38,468 bases of DNA, taken from positions 1 to 38,468 of the forward strand of contig JAPKBL010000044.1 in assembly GCA_028823415.1 (NCBI GenBank). The letters are read 5' to 3'. Made by a program: the position numbers and the translations under genes. Below the pieces are notes generated by a model. That model made no database searches and was not told the origin of the DNA. It saw only the letters and a list, made by a program, of their open reading frames with translations. This DNA comes from Mariniblastus sp. Lineage in GTDB: Bacteria; Planctomycetota; Planctomycetia; Pirellulales; Pirellulaceae. Shown here piece after piece: positions 24,418 through 32,385 of the stretch (positions are counted from its first letter, which is position 1; every line of letters starts with the position of its first letter).

Positions 24418-25425
24418 TTAGTTTGGAGCCTTGGCTTTAATCCCAATCGTCTTTTTGATGAATTCAAAATCTCCCGGTTGCAGAAATGAGCACCAACCGA
24501 GAATCATAAGCCACTGAAAAAGATTGAGATTCATCGTGTACTCAAGGGAGAGGTGGAAGCAAAAAAGAATCGCAAGCGCTGGGATACGGGTTGGTTTGAA
24601 CCAAACCGCAATCGGTGCCGATAGCTCTACACACAAGGTCGCCCAAGTCATGATCTTGATGAAGATCATCGACTCAAAAAGAAAGCTCGGCAGCGGGAAA
24701 CGGTAGAAAAGGTCGTCGAGTCGAGACACATAGTAGAGTGCCGTCCCATCTCGCCATTCAACGCCATTTAGTTTTTCGAAAACTGAAAACAGGACAATGG
24801 AGGCGGTTTGGATTTGTATCAAACGCAGTGGCCAGATGGCAAATTCTTGAAGGGGCGGTGATTCATCAGTTGAAGAAGATTGTTTCTTGAGCCAATTGAT
24901 ATTTTTCCGCAACCAGTTGTCGACCGAAAAATAATATCCTGAAGGTGAAAAGAAAAGGTAAAAAGCCATTAAGCGAAATACGGTATCTTCGCCGTCGACA
25001 ATTAAGACGTTTCGATGGATGAACGAATTGTATAATACGAAAATCGAAAATAGTTGAAGTCGTGTTAAGAATCCGAATGCGAGTGCGACGGTATTGAAGA
25101 TCAAAACGAGATAGCATGCCCACAGAGCGGTCGAAGTCTGAGGCAGGAATTCGAAAAGAGTGAGCGCGTCGGGATCGACAATCTGTTTAGAAACGCTCAG
25201 TGGAACTACGCCATCTTCACCAAACCAAACATCCAGATAGGGCCACCACATGAGAACGTTGATTAACAGAAAGACGGCGTAACCGATTCGGATTGGCGCA
25301 AAGATCCCTAGGTTCGATTTCCTGTGAAAAAAAAAATCCCAGGCTTCTTTGGTTTTCTCGAGTGCGTTAGTCAGAGGATTCAGTGCTTTAGTTCTTTCGC
25401 GTAAATAATGTACTCTCGGTTGCAC
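24418..25425 (-). CDS. HTTM-domain membrane protein (vitamin K-dependent carboxylase-like)
   Basis: The 335-residue multispanning protein has at least six hydrophobic segments and the HTTM hallmarks: LGIFAPIRIGYAVFLLINVLMWW, FEFLPQTS, FIHRNVLIVDGEDTVFRLMAFYLFFSPSG and NLFQWLMILGWCSFLQP. This domain is shared with vertebrate gamma-glutamyl carboxylase; the bacterial activity is not known. The GTG start (25423-25425) gives a 46-base overlap with the preceding gene, and no ATG follows for a long way, so the exact start is uncertain. The overlap indicates translational coupling with the gene encoding the 177-residue protein, a pairing commonly seen for HTTM proteins. Confidence 0.85.
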   Translation of the reverse strand: MQPRVHYLRERTKALNPLTNALEKTKEAWDFFFHRKSNLGIFAPIRIGYAVFLLINVLMWWPYLDVWFGEDGVVPLSVSKQIVDPDALTLFEFLPQTSTALWACYLVLIFNTVALAFGFLTRLQLFSIFVLYNSFIHRNVLIVDGEDTVFRLMAFYLFFSPSGYYFSVDNWLRKNINWLKKQSSSTDESPPLQEFAIWPLRLIQIQTASIVLFSVFEKLNGVEWRDGTALYYVSRLDDLFYRFPLPSFLFESMIFIKIMTWATLCVELSAPIAVWFKPTRIPALAILFCFHLSLEYTMNLNLFQWLMILGWCSFLQPGDFEFIKKTIGIKAKAPN

Positions 25426-25913
25426 TTGGGCGGGGTTGGGAATTGCAACAAGTTTATTTGGTTAGGTTCAGGAATTACCACCCAGTGTCTTTTTAAAATA
25501 ATTTCTTTTGCCGCGATATCCAACTTGTCAGGATGTTCTGTTGTGTTGCCCCAATAATCGCATAAAGCAGGCCAGGCGGCTGAATTGTTGTCCAATCTCA
25601 ATTGGTCAAAATATTCGGCTTCTCGAAAATTCAGGAAACGCTCTGAGGCGGACATTAGGCGCCATTGTGGCGAGCGAATGAAAGCAGATCGATTGTCTGC
25701 AAATCGGACTTCTGCACTGATGTAGGAATTTACTTTGTCCGGTTCGGGCGCGAAAAGTTGCCAACCTCCAATCCAGAGCCCGGTCACATCAAGGTACGGA
25801 TCCAATTCATTTTTTATTTTTTGATGCCACTGACCCGTCACGGGGGCGGAGTCGATTACTAAAACTAGCAACCAACCGATAAGAAAACAGTTAATGAAGA
25901 TTTTTTTTAGCAT
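25380..25913 (-). CDS. Membrane-anchored partner protein of HTTM
   Basis: This is a 177-residue protein with an N-terminal membrane anchor (LKKIFINCFLIGWLLVLVID) and an extracytoplasmic domain containing GGWQLFAPEPDKVNSYISAEV. The W-x-x-F-A-P-x-P block is conserved in the small proteins encoded next to HTTM genes. A beta-rich region with ADNRSAFIRSPQWRLMS follows. It has no known catalytic motif. Its 3' end overlaps the HTTM frame by 46 bases, so the two products are likely made together and may form a membrane complex; this is inferred from gene order. Confidence 0.75.
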   Translation of the reverse strand: MLKKIFINCFLIGWLLVLVIDSAPVTGQWHQKIKNELDPYLDVTGLWIGGWQLFAPEPDKVNSYISAEVRFADNRSAFIRSPQWRLMSASERFLNFREAEYFDQLRLDNNSAAWPALCDYWGNTTEHPDKLDIAAKEIILKRHWVVIPEPNQINLLQFPTPPKCNREYIIYAKELKH

Positions 25914-26030
25914 AGCAGTCTTGAGTGAACCTCTACCTCAGTTTTAACTTTCTGTTGCGGGTATTACCATACGAATCTCGCAGAGTTTGGGTGGTAGCAC
26001 TGTGGAAGCGCCAAGCTGCAAAGGATTAGG

Positions 26031-26402
26031 CTAATCCTGCTGTAATTGCGCGTCGATTGACTTAGTTTTTGCGTGCTCAACGCCGCCGGTGTGGAGCGTG
26101 GTTTTCTTTTCGAAAAGCAAAACAAGGCATTCTTCGTTGGCGATTGGATAGTGGCGAACTCCACGGGGGACCACAAAAAACTCGCCTTGGTTAATCGTTA
26201 CTGTCTCATGCTCCATTTCAATGGTTAGCTGCCCTTTAAGAATAAAGAACATTTCGTCTTCTCCATCGTGAGCATGCCAAGTAAAGGTGCCTAGGAGTTT
26301 GGCGACTTTGACATAGGTGTCATCGACTTCGCTAACGATTTTGGGTGACCATAATTCTGTCAACGATTCGGCGACCTTGAGTGGGGATATGACGTTACTC
26401 AC
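26031..26402 (-). CDS. Single-domain cupin protein
   Basis: The 123-residue protein is a complete cupin barrel. Motif 1 is HAHDGEDEMFFILKG, with His43, His45 and Glu50 as metal ligands, and motif 2 is GEFFVVPRGVRHYP, with His84 as the fourth. Small mononuclear cupins of this kind include dioxygenases, isomerases and ligand sensors; no further specificity can be read. It has no signal peptide. Upstream, on the opposite strand, lies the putative selenoprotein gene, 307 bases away and divergent. Confidence 0.85.
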   Translation of the reverse strand: MSNVISPLKVAESLTELWSPKIVSEVDDTYVKVAKLLGTFTWHAHDGEDEMFFILKGQLTIEMEHETVTINQGEFFVVPRGVRHYPIANEECLVLLFEKKTTLHTGGVEHAKTKSIDAQLQQD

Positions 26403-26708
26403 GAAATTTTGTTCCTTCGCATTCTTTAGTCAGCTCCGATTGAGCCTTGGGTTAGGCGAAACCGCTCACGCATTCTATCAGAAATTTGCAGTTGTCGAGA
26501 TTTCCCGCCTGCAGCTCACCGGCGCGTTAGAATCGAAAATAAGTTGGGGACGCTGTTTTTTATTCAATCAAGGCGAAGGCAAGATTCGGGTAGAATTAAT
26601 TGAGTGAATTTCGGGTATGCTATGCAACGGAAAGTAGATTTAAGTGAGACAAACGGTAGCACAAGGATGCGGTCGGCGGTCGGACTTTTTATTGGTAAGG
26701 GGTTTAAG
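26403..26708. other. Divergent intergenic region between cupin and selenoprotein genes
   Basis: These 306 bases must contain the promoters of both genes. An in-frame GTG at 26604 would extend the selenoprotein by 35 residues, but the extension lacks a good Shine-Dalgarno site and homologous-looking sequence. No palindrome or hairpin of note was seen. Confidence 0.4.
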
Positions 26709-27242
26709 ATGGAATCTTGGGTTGGGCAAAGGGCGGCAGAATTTAAACTGAATGACACTGACGGCCGCGGCTACCGTTCAGAAGGTGGTTTAGGGCGCTG
26801 GCAGCTGTTGGTGTTCCATCGCCATTTGGGATGACCGCCGTGTCGAGCTCATTTGTCGCAGTTGCGGCAACACCATCATCGATTTAAATCGTTAAATGTC
26901 GACGTAAAAGTAATCACATTTGACGCGCCCGGGCTTGCCAATCCCTATGCGAAATCCCAATTGTCAGAGTGGCCACTGTTGGTCGATAGCGATCGTTCGC
27001 TTTACCGCCGGTATGGATTTGAGCGAGGGAGCTGGTCGTCGATTTACGGGTTCGTGTCTGTTATTCGTTATCTTCTGCTGATATTCAGTGGGCAACGCCC
27101 TGGAAAACCAGGGAAGGATTGGCGTCAACTCGGCGGAGATGTTCTGGTTGATCCTGACGGATTTGTGAGAGTGCATTACGCGAGTAAAACCCCGCATGAT
27201 CGACCGACCGTGGAATCCTTGATCTCTGAAATTGAATCATGA
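26709..27242 (+). CDS. Putative selenocysteine-containing peroxiredoxin-like protein (SelU/PRXL2, AhpC-TSA_2 type; UGA at codon 42)
   Basis: The ATG at 26709 is preceded by AAGGGG (26697-26702). The chain begins MESWVGQRAAEFKLND, the peroxiredoxin N-terminus, and runs GRWQLLVFHRHLG up to an in-frame TGA (26832-26834). The same frame then continues PPCRAHLSQLRQHHHRF, WPLLVDSDRSLYRRYGFERGS and GGDVLVDPDGFVRVHYASKTP to the stop at 27240-27242. In thioredoxin-fold peroxiredoxin-like proteins the motif is G-C-x-x-C-R, as in human PRXL2A (GCFLCR) and in fish SelU, where the first Cys is Sec. Here TGA replaces that Cys, giving G-U-P-P-C-R (Sec42, Cys45; total 177 residues). A SECIS-like hairpin follows at the right distance. 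A predicted thiol/selenol oxidoreductase, probably cytoplasmic. The alternative is a pseudogene with a point mutation from TGT/TGC to TGA. Confidence 0.75.
26832..26834 (+). other. In-frame TGA, predicted selenocysteine codon
   Basis: The only stop codon inside an otherwise continuous 178-codon frame. It falls at the first redox position of the CxxC motif, three codons before the TGT for Cys45. No TAA or TAG occurs within the gene. A random nonsense mutation would have to hit exactly this codon. Confidence 0.75.
26853..26870 (+). promoter_or_regulatory. Candidate bacterial SECIS hairpin
   Basis: TTGTCGC (26853-26859), loop AGTT (26860-26863) and GCGGCAA (26864-26870) form a seven-pair stem with one internal T-G wobble. 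The loop begins 25 bases after the TGA. Bacterial SECIS elements sit just 3' of the UGA inside the coding region, with the apical loop about 16-37 bases away and a G among the first two loop bases; the second loop base here is G. The element would bind SelB with selenocysteyl-tRNA. The stem also encodes the conserved helix after the active site. Confidence 0.65.
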
Positions 27243-27398
27243 CAGGGTCCTGGGATTCTCGGATAACCAACCTTTGGCAGTTTGAACACGATCGCCAGCC
27301 GGTCGCGGGATCGGTTTGAAATTCGAGTCGGAGCAACATAATTTTGTTATCATACGTTCAACTTTACCCGTGTCTCAGTTTATCAAAAAGAAGAAATC

Positions 27399-28925
27399 GT
27401 GGAACCGATTGACGAAATCGACGTGCGCTGGAAAACGCTCGAAGCAATTTATGCGAGTGCAGTTGACGCGATCCTTTCGGTTGACGAGTTAGGGATCGTC
27501 GAAACGGTAAATCCGGCGACTGAGTCTTTGTTTGGCTACCCGGCGACTGAACTTGTCGGCGAAAATATTTGCATATTATTCGACGCTTTTTCAGACGAGT
27601 CTGAGGGGCGGGCGATTGATCGCGTTGGGGCGTCTGAGATCTTGACGCCGACCGGGACTGGGCGTGAATTGCTGGCCAGGAAAAATGATGGTTCGACATT
27701 TTCAGTCCACCTTTGGGTCAGCCAAATGCAAGTCGGGGATCGACGGGGATTCGCGGTTTTTTTCCGCAATCATTCCCACTTAAGGCGGTACGAAGAACAA
27801 CAGGACTCCCTTGGCAAAATTATTGAAGAATCACTCAATGAGATTTATATTTTTGATGTGGTTGACTTTCATTTTATGCAAGTGAATCTTGGGGCGCGAA
27901 AAAACCTTGGCTATTGCGAGTCTGAATTGGCGGGAATGACACCGGTTGATATCGAACCGAAATTTTCGATGGGGGAATTTCGGGAAATGGTAGATCCGCT
28001 GCTGCTGGGGGTGCTGGATAAACTTCAGTTTGAAACAGTGCATATTAGAAAAGACGGGACGACGTACGCAGTCGTCGTTAATCTTCAATTATCTACTTTT
28101 TTATCAAGATCGGTTTTTGTGGCAACTGTTTTAGATGTCACTGAGCTTAAGCATGCCGAGCATCGTGCACTTCAACAACAAAACGAGATGCAAGACGAGT
28201 TAAAGCGTCAGGTTGCGTTGAAGACGGAGGAACTTCAGCGAACTCAAAACGAGTTGATGCGGAGTGAAAAGTTTTCAACTTTGGGAAAAGTTGCGGGAGG
28301 CATTGCACACGAGATTCGGAATCCACTCAACGCTGTGAAGACCTCCGCCTATTTCTTACTCAATGCTAAAAATCCATCAACTGAAAAAGTGCGAGAGCAT
28401 CTTGAGCGAATCGATCGTCAGGTATCGACCGTTGATAATGTAATCACGGCGCTTGCAGACGTTGCGAAAATGCCGGAAGCAAAATTGTCCCCGGTGGCGA
28501 TGGAGCCCTTGCTGCGTGGCGTTGTGTCGGCGCTTCGATTGCCGAACGACTTGGAAGTAGTTTTTGCGTTTGAGAATCCCATGCCTGAAGTAATGGTTGA
28601 CGAGCAGCAGATCAAGATTGCGTTTGGCAACTTGATTAGAAATGCCCGCGATGCGATGCCCGATGGGGGCAGCTTGACGGTTGGCTCGAAAGTGTCCGTT
28701 TCACATGTCGTTTTTTCGATTAAAGATTCGGGAATAGGGATCAGTCGCGAGAATCTTTATAATATTATTGAGCCTTTATTTACGACCAAAGCCCGCGGAA
28801 TGGGGCTGGGGTTGTCCATTACCCGTGCAATTGTTGAAAAAAACCTAGGCAGTCTTTCAGTCGATAGTGAGATCGGCGTCGGAAGTGATTTTAGAATTGA
28901 CCTTAATCGGGGCGATATTAAGTAA
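27399..28925 (+). CDS. Soluble PAS-domain histidine kinase
   Basis: This 508-residue protein has no membrane segment. PAS1 (about 12-122) shows ASAVDAILSVDELGIVETVNPATESLFGY; PAS2 (about 140-252) shows NLGYCESELAGMTPVDI and ends VLDVTELK. A coiled coil (about 253-292) connects to HisKA with GGIAHEIRNPLN (His304). The HATPase domain carries the N-box FGNLIRNARDAMPDGG, G1 IKDSGIGIS and a GMGLGLSI box. The GTG start (27399) follows AGAAG-rich sequence (27389-27396). A CheY-like receiver gene lies 166 bases downstream and is its probable partner. It likely senses an internal redox, ligand or energy signal; no heme or flavin residue can be assigned. Confidence 0.92.
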   Translation: MEPIDEIDVRWKTLEAIYASAVDAILSVDELGIVETVNPATESLFGYPATELVGENICILFDAFSDESEGRAIDRVGASEILTPTGTGRELLARKNDGSTFSVHLWVSQMQVGDRRGFAVFFRNHSHLRRYEEQQDSLGKIIEESLNEIYIFDVVDFHFMQVNLGARKNLGYCESELAGMTPVDIEPKFSMGEFREMVDPLLLGVLDKLQFETVHIRKDGTTYAVVVNLQLSTFLSRSVFVATVLDVTELKHAEHRALQQQNEMQDELKRQVALKTEELQRTQNELMRSEKFSTLGKVAGGIAHEIRNPLNAVKTSAYFLLNAKNPSTEKVREHLERIDRQVSTVDNVITALADVAKMPEAKLSPVAMEPLLRGVVSALRLPNDLEVVFAFENPMPEVMVDEQQIKIAFGNLIRNARDAMPDGGSLTVGSKVSVSHVVFSIKDSGIGISRENLYNIIEPLFTTKARGMGLGLSITRAIVEKNLGSLSVDSEIGVGSDFRIDLNRGDIK

Positions 28926-29091
28926 GTCGGAAGTCAGCCCTGGGCCAAAGGAAACGGTTAAAAATTAAAAGGATCGTTCTTGTTAATCCTGAAATAATAT
29001 TTGCGACACAAATCTAAGCTCCTTCATAATTGAATTAACGATCACTGGGTGTAATACTCTTGATTCACTCCTAAAACGCAGCCGGAAAACT

Positions 29092-29481
29092 ATGCCTGAC
29101 TCTTATCGCATTTTAATCGTCGATGATGATCTCGACATTCTTGCTAATCTTTCAGATATTTTGACGGAGCTGGGGTATGACATAATTACTGCTGCCAGTG
29201 GGCAAGAGGCTTTGGAGAGGCTGGGTGATGTGGACGCCGAAGACGTTCAGCAATTAGATCTTTGCTTACTTGATTTTAAGATGCCCGGGATGGACGGTGT
29301 GGAGCTGTTGGAGAAAATCCACGAGCGCAGGCCTGGTGTTCCAGCAATTATGGTAACGGCCTATGCGGGCGAGGATGGCGATCGCCGGGCGATTGAGGCG
29401 GGGACTTTGAAAGTAATGCGGAAGCCTGTCGATGTTCGTTTGTTGATCGGCATGATTGGCCAGGCCATTGTTTCTTCGTAA
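29092..29481 (+). CDS. Stand-alone CheY-like receiver protein
   Basis: The 129 residues comprise only a receiver domain: acidic pocket DDD (11-13), phospho-acceptor Asp61 in LCLLDFKMPGMDG, Thr89 in MVTAYAG and Lys111 in MRKPVD. There is no output domain, so it acts as a phosphorelay intermediate or by protein contact. The gene follows the PAS kinase on the same strand and precedes the YkgJ-type gene by 82 bases. It most likely receives phosphate from the upstream kinase. Confidence 0.92.
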   Translation: MPDSYRILIVDDDLDILANLSDILTELGYDIITAASGQEALERLGDVDAEDVQQLDLCLLDFKMPGMDGVELLEKIHERRPGVPAIMVTAYAGEDGDRRAIEAGTLKVMRKPVDVRLLIGMIGQAIVSS

Positions 29482-29563
29482 TTTTTGGTCTGGGGAATAC
29501 GCCTTCGACAGGGCGGCAAATTTGGGTTGGCTAGTGGTTGTACAGTTTTGGGGATAGAGATTG

Positions 29564-30067
29564 ATGGCGGATCAGGGAACCGAACGCAATTCCAGCTCGT
29601 TAAAAGTGATCGCGGATTGCGAGGGCTGTGGCGTTTGCTGTTTGCACATGGGATACCCTGTATTTCAACTGCCTCGAGAGCCTCTGACGGAATCACAGAT
29701 TCGTTCAGATGCCAAACTGTCGTCTGAGGTTGAAAAGGATCCGCGGAGACTCGATGAACTGTTAGCCGGGTATCCTGGTGAGAGTTATTGGCATGCCCTG
29801 CCAGAGGCATTGCGACAGCAGTGGTTTGATTATATCAACGACTATCAATTGCCTGAGTATGGCGATGACCCATCGACATTTGATGGTCCCTGCGTTTGGT
29901 ATAACCCGGCAACGCGGCAGTGTAAGAATCACGAGTATCGTCCAAGGGTATGCCGAGAATTCGAAACCGGAAGCAAGCAGTGCTATGAGTGGCGGGAATT
30001 CTACCAGGCCAAGCTAAAAATAAATGTATCAGAGCATCAAGCCAGTCGAACGCGTCCGGGGCTATGA
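29564..30067 (+). CDS. YkgJ-family Cys-cluster (CxxCxxCC) protein
   Basis: Near the N-terminus is CEGCGVCCLHMG and near the C-terminus C-VWYNPATRQ-C-KNHEYRPRV-C-REFETGSKQ-C. These are the paired cysteine blocks and RPxxC signature of the YkgJ/Fe-S-oxidoreductase-like family, thought to bind zinc or an Fe-S cluster. The ATG at 29564 is used instead of the TTG at 29561. The 167-residue product has no signal peptide. Its last six bases overlap, tail to tail, the end of the LptF/LptG gene on the other strand. The biochemical role is not established. Confidence 0.85.
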   Translation: MADQGTERNSSSLKVIADCEGCGVCCLHMGYPVFQLPREPLTESQIRSDAKLSSEVEKDPRRLDELLAGYPGESYWHALPEALRQQWFDYINDYQLPEYGDDPSTFDGPCVWYNPATRQCKNHEYRPRVCREFETGSKQCYEWREFYQAKLKINVSEHQASRTRPGL

Positions 30068-31255
30068 GCTTTTTGATTCTCGGTAGAGCAATACGGCGCC
30101 CAAGCCTATCGCCAAGAGGTTGCTGGTCCACACTCCATAGGGGTGCAGCGTTCCTTCTTTACAGGCATTAAGAGTCGTTTCAAAGATCGGGTAATAGACC
30201 ACCAGGATTGGGAAGAAGCACATACCAAACGCAGAGGTATAGTTGACGGTCTTCATTTTCAAAGCGATGGGGATTCCGATCACGGCAAATGCAAGGCAGG
30301 CGAAACCACTGGCCCATCTTCGGGGAGTGACGAGATTAAGTCTAGCGAGCCGGTGGTTGGCTGTTTCCAGTTCTTGATTTCTTGTTTCCCAGGTTACATT
30401 GGTAAGCGCTAGGAGATCGCCAGTTAGCAATTGTTGAGCGGCGATGTTGGCGTTTGACCTTTTGAGCGCTCGAATATAGGCCACTTGTTTGTCTTTGTGG
30501 CTATCGATTTGGCTCATGTAGAGATGGTCTGGGTTCTCGGCGCGGCGGTCTTTTTCGCTGTTAGGGATTTTGAATTCTAGGATCTCTTCGCCGGGCATGC
30601 TGAGTTTTATACCATCTTGAACGAGGACGGGGTCGGTCGCCACAATCTCGATCGTTCCTTCCAATGGTTTAACAACGAGTCGCGCGTTTTCAGCTTCGAT
30701 GCGAATTGTCTTTTTAGGATCGTCATCGTGTTGTTTGACAATAACAGGATTAATCAGTCGAGTGCCGTCGATGTCATCCACTTCGATTTTTACGTTTCCA
30801 CGCTCAAAATCTCCATTGGTACGTAGAGCATCGAGGATAACTTCTTCGAACGAAGCGTTTACAAATTTCGCGGTTCCATGAAAACCCCAGGAGGCATCAA
30901 TATCGTTGAGCCAGATTGATACGAGGCTGACCAAAAAGGTGAGGACGATTACAGGGAAAAATAGGACTGATTTATTGATGCCCATCGCCTGGATGGCCGT
31001 CACTTCATGTTCCGCCGCCATCCGTCCGAAAACAACACAGACGGTAAACAGGCAGATAGGGGGCAGCGAATAGGAAAGCGCTTTGGGAATCAGGAACGGA
31101 ATCGCTTGAACGGCAAGCAAAGGGCTTATTTTCTCGGACTGTGCTTCCCGCGTGACCACCAGCAGCAGGATCAACGGAACGAAAGAGCAAGCCGAGATTA
31201 CGAATATTTTGGTGAACTCCCACATGACGTATCGTGTTAGCAACTTTGGAATCAT
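30062..31255 (-). CDS. LptF/LptG-family permease (YjgP/YjgQ)
   Basis: The 397-residue protein starts MIPKLLTRYVMWEFTKIF, typical of LptF/G. It has three N-terminal membrane helices, a large periplasmic beta-jellyroll (about 130-300, including VKIEVDDIDGTRLINPVIV) and three C-terminal helices ending LAIGLGAVLLYRE. In proteobacteria LptF and LptG form the membrane part of the ABC exporter that lifts lipopolysaccharide from the inner membrane. Only one of the usual pair is present here. The GMINK-like block IQAMGINKSVLFFPVIV is conserved. The gene converges with the YkgJ-type gene, overlapping it by six bases. Confidence 0.9.
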   Translation of the reverse strand: MIPKLLTRYVMWEFTKIFVISACSFVPLILLLVVTREAQSEKISPLLAVQAIPFLIPKALSYSLPPICLFTVCVVFGRMAAEHEVTAIQAMGINKSVLFFPVIVLTFLVSLVSIWLNDIDASWGFHGTAKFVNASFEEVILDALRTNGDFERGNVKIEVDDIDGTRLINPVIVKQHDDDPKKTIRIEAENARLVVKPLEGTIEIVATDPVLVQDGIKLSMPGEEILEFKIPNSEKDRRAENPDHLYMSQIDSHKDKQVAYIRALKRSNANIAAQQLLTGDLLALTNVTWETRNQELETANHRLARLNLVTPRRWASGFACLAFAVIGIPIALKMKTVNYTSAFGMCFFPILVVYYPIFETTLNACKEGTLHPYGVWTSNLLAIGLGAVLLYRESKSS

Positions 31256-31556
31256 AGATCGTCAAAATCGGAGAATGTGCAAACCGGAAATTAATCGTTG
31301 CGAAGGATCGCTCGAAACGACAATAATAAGAAAACGCGACGATATTTAATTTACCGATTGACGTCAATTCCAATGGCATTCTGAGGGCGGCGATGGCCAA
31401 GTGAAACGATCGAAGACGTTAGAATTGAAACGGAGAGGCCTTGATGCTGCATGGGGCGTGCTATCACTTCTCCCAGTCGCTATGCGTTAAATAAAAAAAC
31501 ACGCAAAGCCTTGGGCAATGCGTGTTTTGGGATAAGCGTTGTGGGTTGATGAGTCG
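31256..31556. other. Intergenic region with terminator
   Basis: These 301 bases lie between the LptF/G gene (upstream region) and the end of the small planctomycete protein. The only clear structure is the hairpin terminator at 31493-31528. No gene was seen. Confidence 0.45.
31493..31528 (-). terminator. Rho-independent terminator after the 31557-31937 gene
   Basis: AAAACACGCA (31496-31505) pairs perfectly with TGCGTGTTTT (31519-31528) around a 13-base loop. On the minus strand, downstream of the stop codon, the stem ends in a T-run (TTTTTTT) formed by the A-tract at 31493-31499. Confidence 0.8.
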
Positions 31557-31937
31557 TTACACGATTTGTTCTTCGATCGAGCTAATGTCTTCATCGTCGT
31601 GCGTTTCTACAGGTTCTTCTGGATTGTAGATTTCTTGGGCATCGGCGGTTTTTCGGTATCCCATTTTCAGCAAGACTTCGAGGATTTCGCTGCACGTTGG
31701 GAACATCCGACCGCTAGATCGTTTGTATTCGTCCATGGCGTGCATGAATTCGATTTCCGTATCCGAATATTCTCTCTCGCAGGTCGTCGGATCGATTTGC
31801 CGACGGCGTTTTACTTTTCGTCGCTCGACAATCGGCGTGCTGGCCTCGGCATCCGCCTTGGTCTTTTTCTTGCGTCGGTCAGTTTTGCGTTCGCCAGTTT
31901 CGTCTAGTTGTGGGAGATCTTGCTTTGTTTTTGTCAT
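31557..31937 (-). CDS. Conserved planctomycete small protein (126 aa)
   Basis: The frame is open to 32132, but the ATG at 31935-31937 ([18 protein letters not shown]) is the likely start; the upstream extension is low-complexity and not typical of a protein. After a basic, Lys/Arg-rich stretch (about 20-55) comes the conserved block [48 protein letters not shown] and an acidic tail. The [16 protein letters not shown] motif is seen repeatedly in planctomycete proteins of unknown function. It may be a nucleic-acid-associated or regulatory protein; this is a guess. A clean terminator follows. Confidence 0.7.
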   Translation of the reverse strand: MTKTKQDLPQLDETGERKTDRRKKKTKADAEASTPIVERRKVKRRRQIDPTTCEREYSDTEIEFMHAMDEYKRSSGRMFPTCSEILEVLLKMGYRKTADAQEIYNPEEPVETHDDEDISSIEEQIV

Positions 31938-32385
31938 TTGAGAGCCTGCGTTTCTCAGAATAGTGGGGATTCGCCGTTCTTCACCGACGTTCGCTGGGTG
32001 ATGTTGGAAAAATACACCATCTGGAATAACCTGCGTGATAAAACCGAAATGCAGGGCTAGATAAAGTTGAATGGTTAGGTAGTTGAGCCATCTGTTTGGG
32101 TCGCGCCGGTTATAAGGGTTTTTATTCCCCAATCACGGTCAGCATTAGATAATTACTCAGTGCAGGGATCGCGCGTTTCTACCTTGAACCGCCAAAACTC
32201 AAAGACTCGTTCGCCCGGGAAACGTTTTGTGAAAAGTGTGAAAGTTGAGTATTCAGAGATTGCGGTAACCGAACGTACCGGGCAGTTGCGGTGGAAACGC
32301 CAGACCTGAGTTGGAACGTTATCGGCAACAGAATCTAGTGGTGCTGCGATCGTTAGCAGGTTGAAATCGTCCGGTTTCGATGGGG
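31938..32385. other. Intergenic region, 448 bases
   Basis: It lies between two minus-strand genes. I see no domain-bearing frame, palindrome or hairpin worth listing. The promoter of the small protein should lie close to 31940-32000. Confidence 0.45.

Noticed and set aside
26853..27242. Separate 129-residue gene starting at TTG 26853
   Set aside because: It would begin inside the redox helix, lacks the active-site motif and has no Shine-Dalgarno site. The frame is continuous with 26709-26831 except for one TGA, so one selenoprotein gene is the simpler reading.
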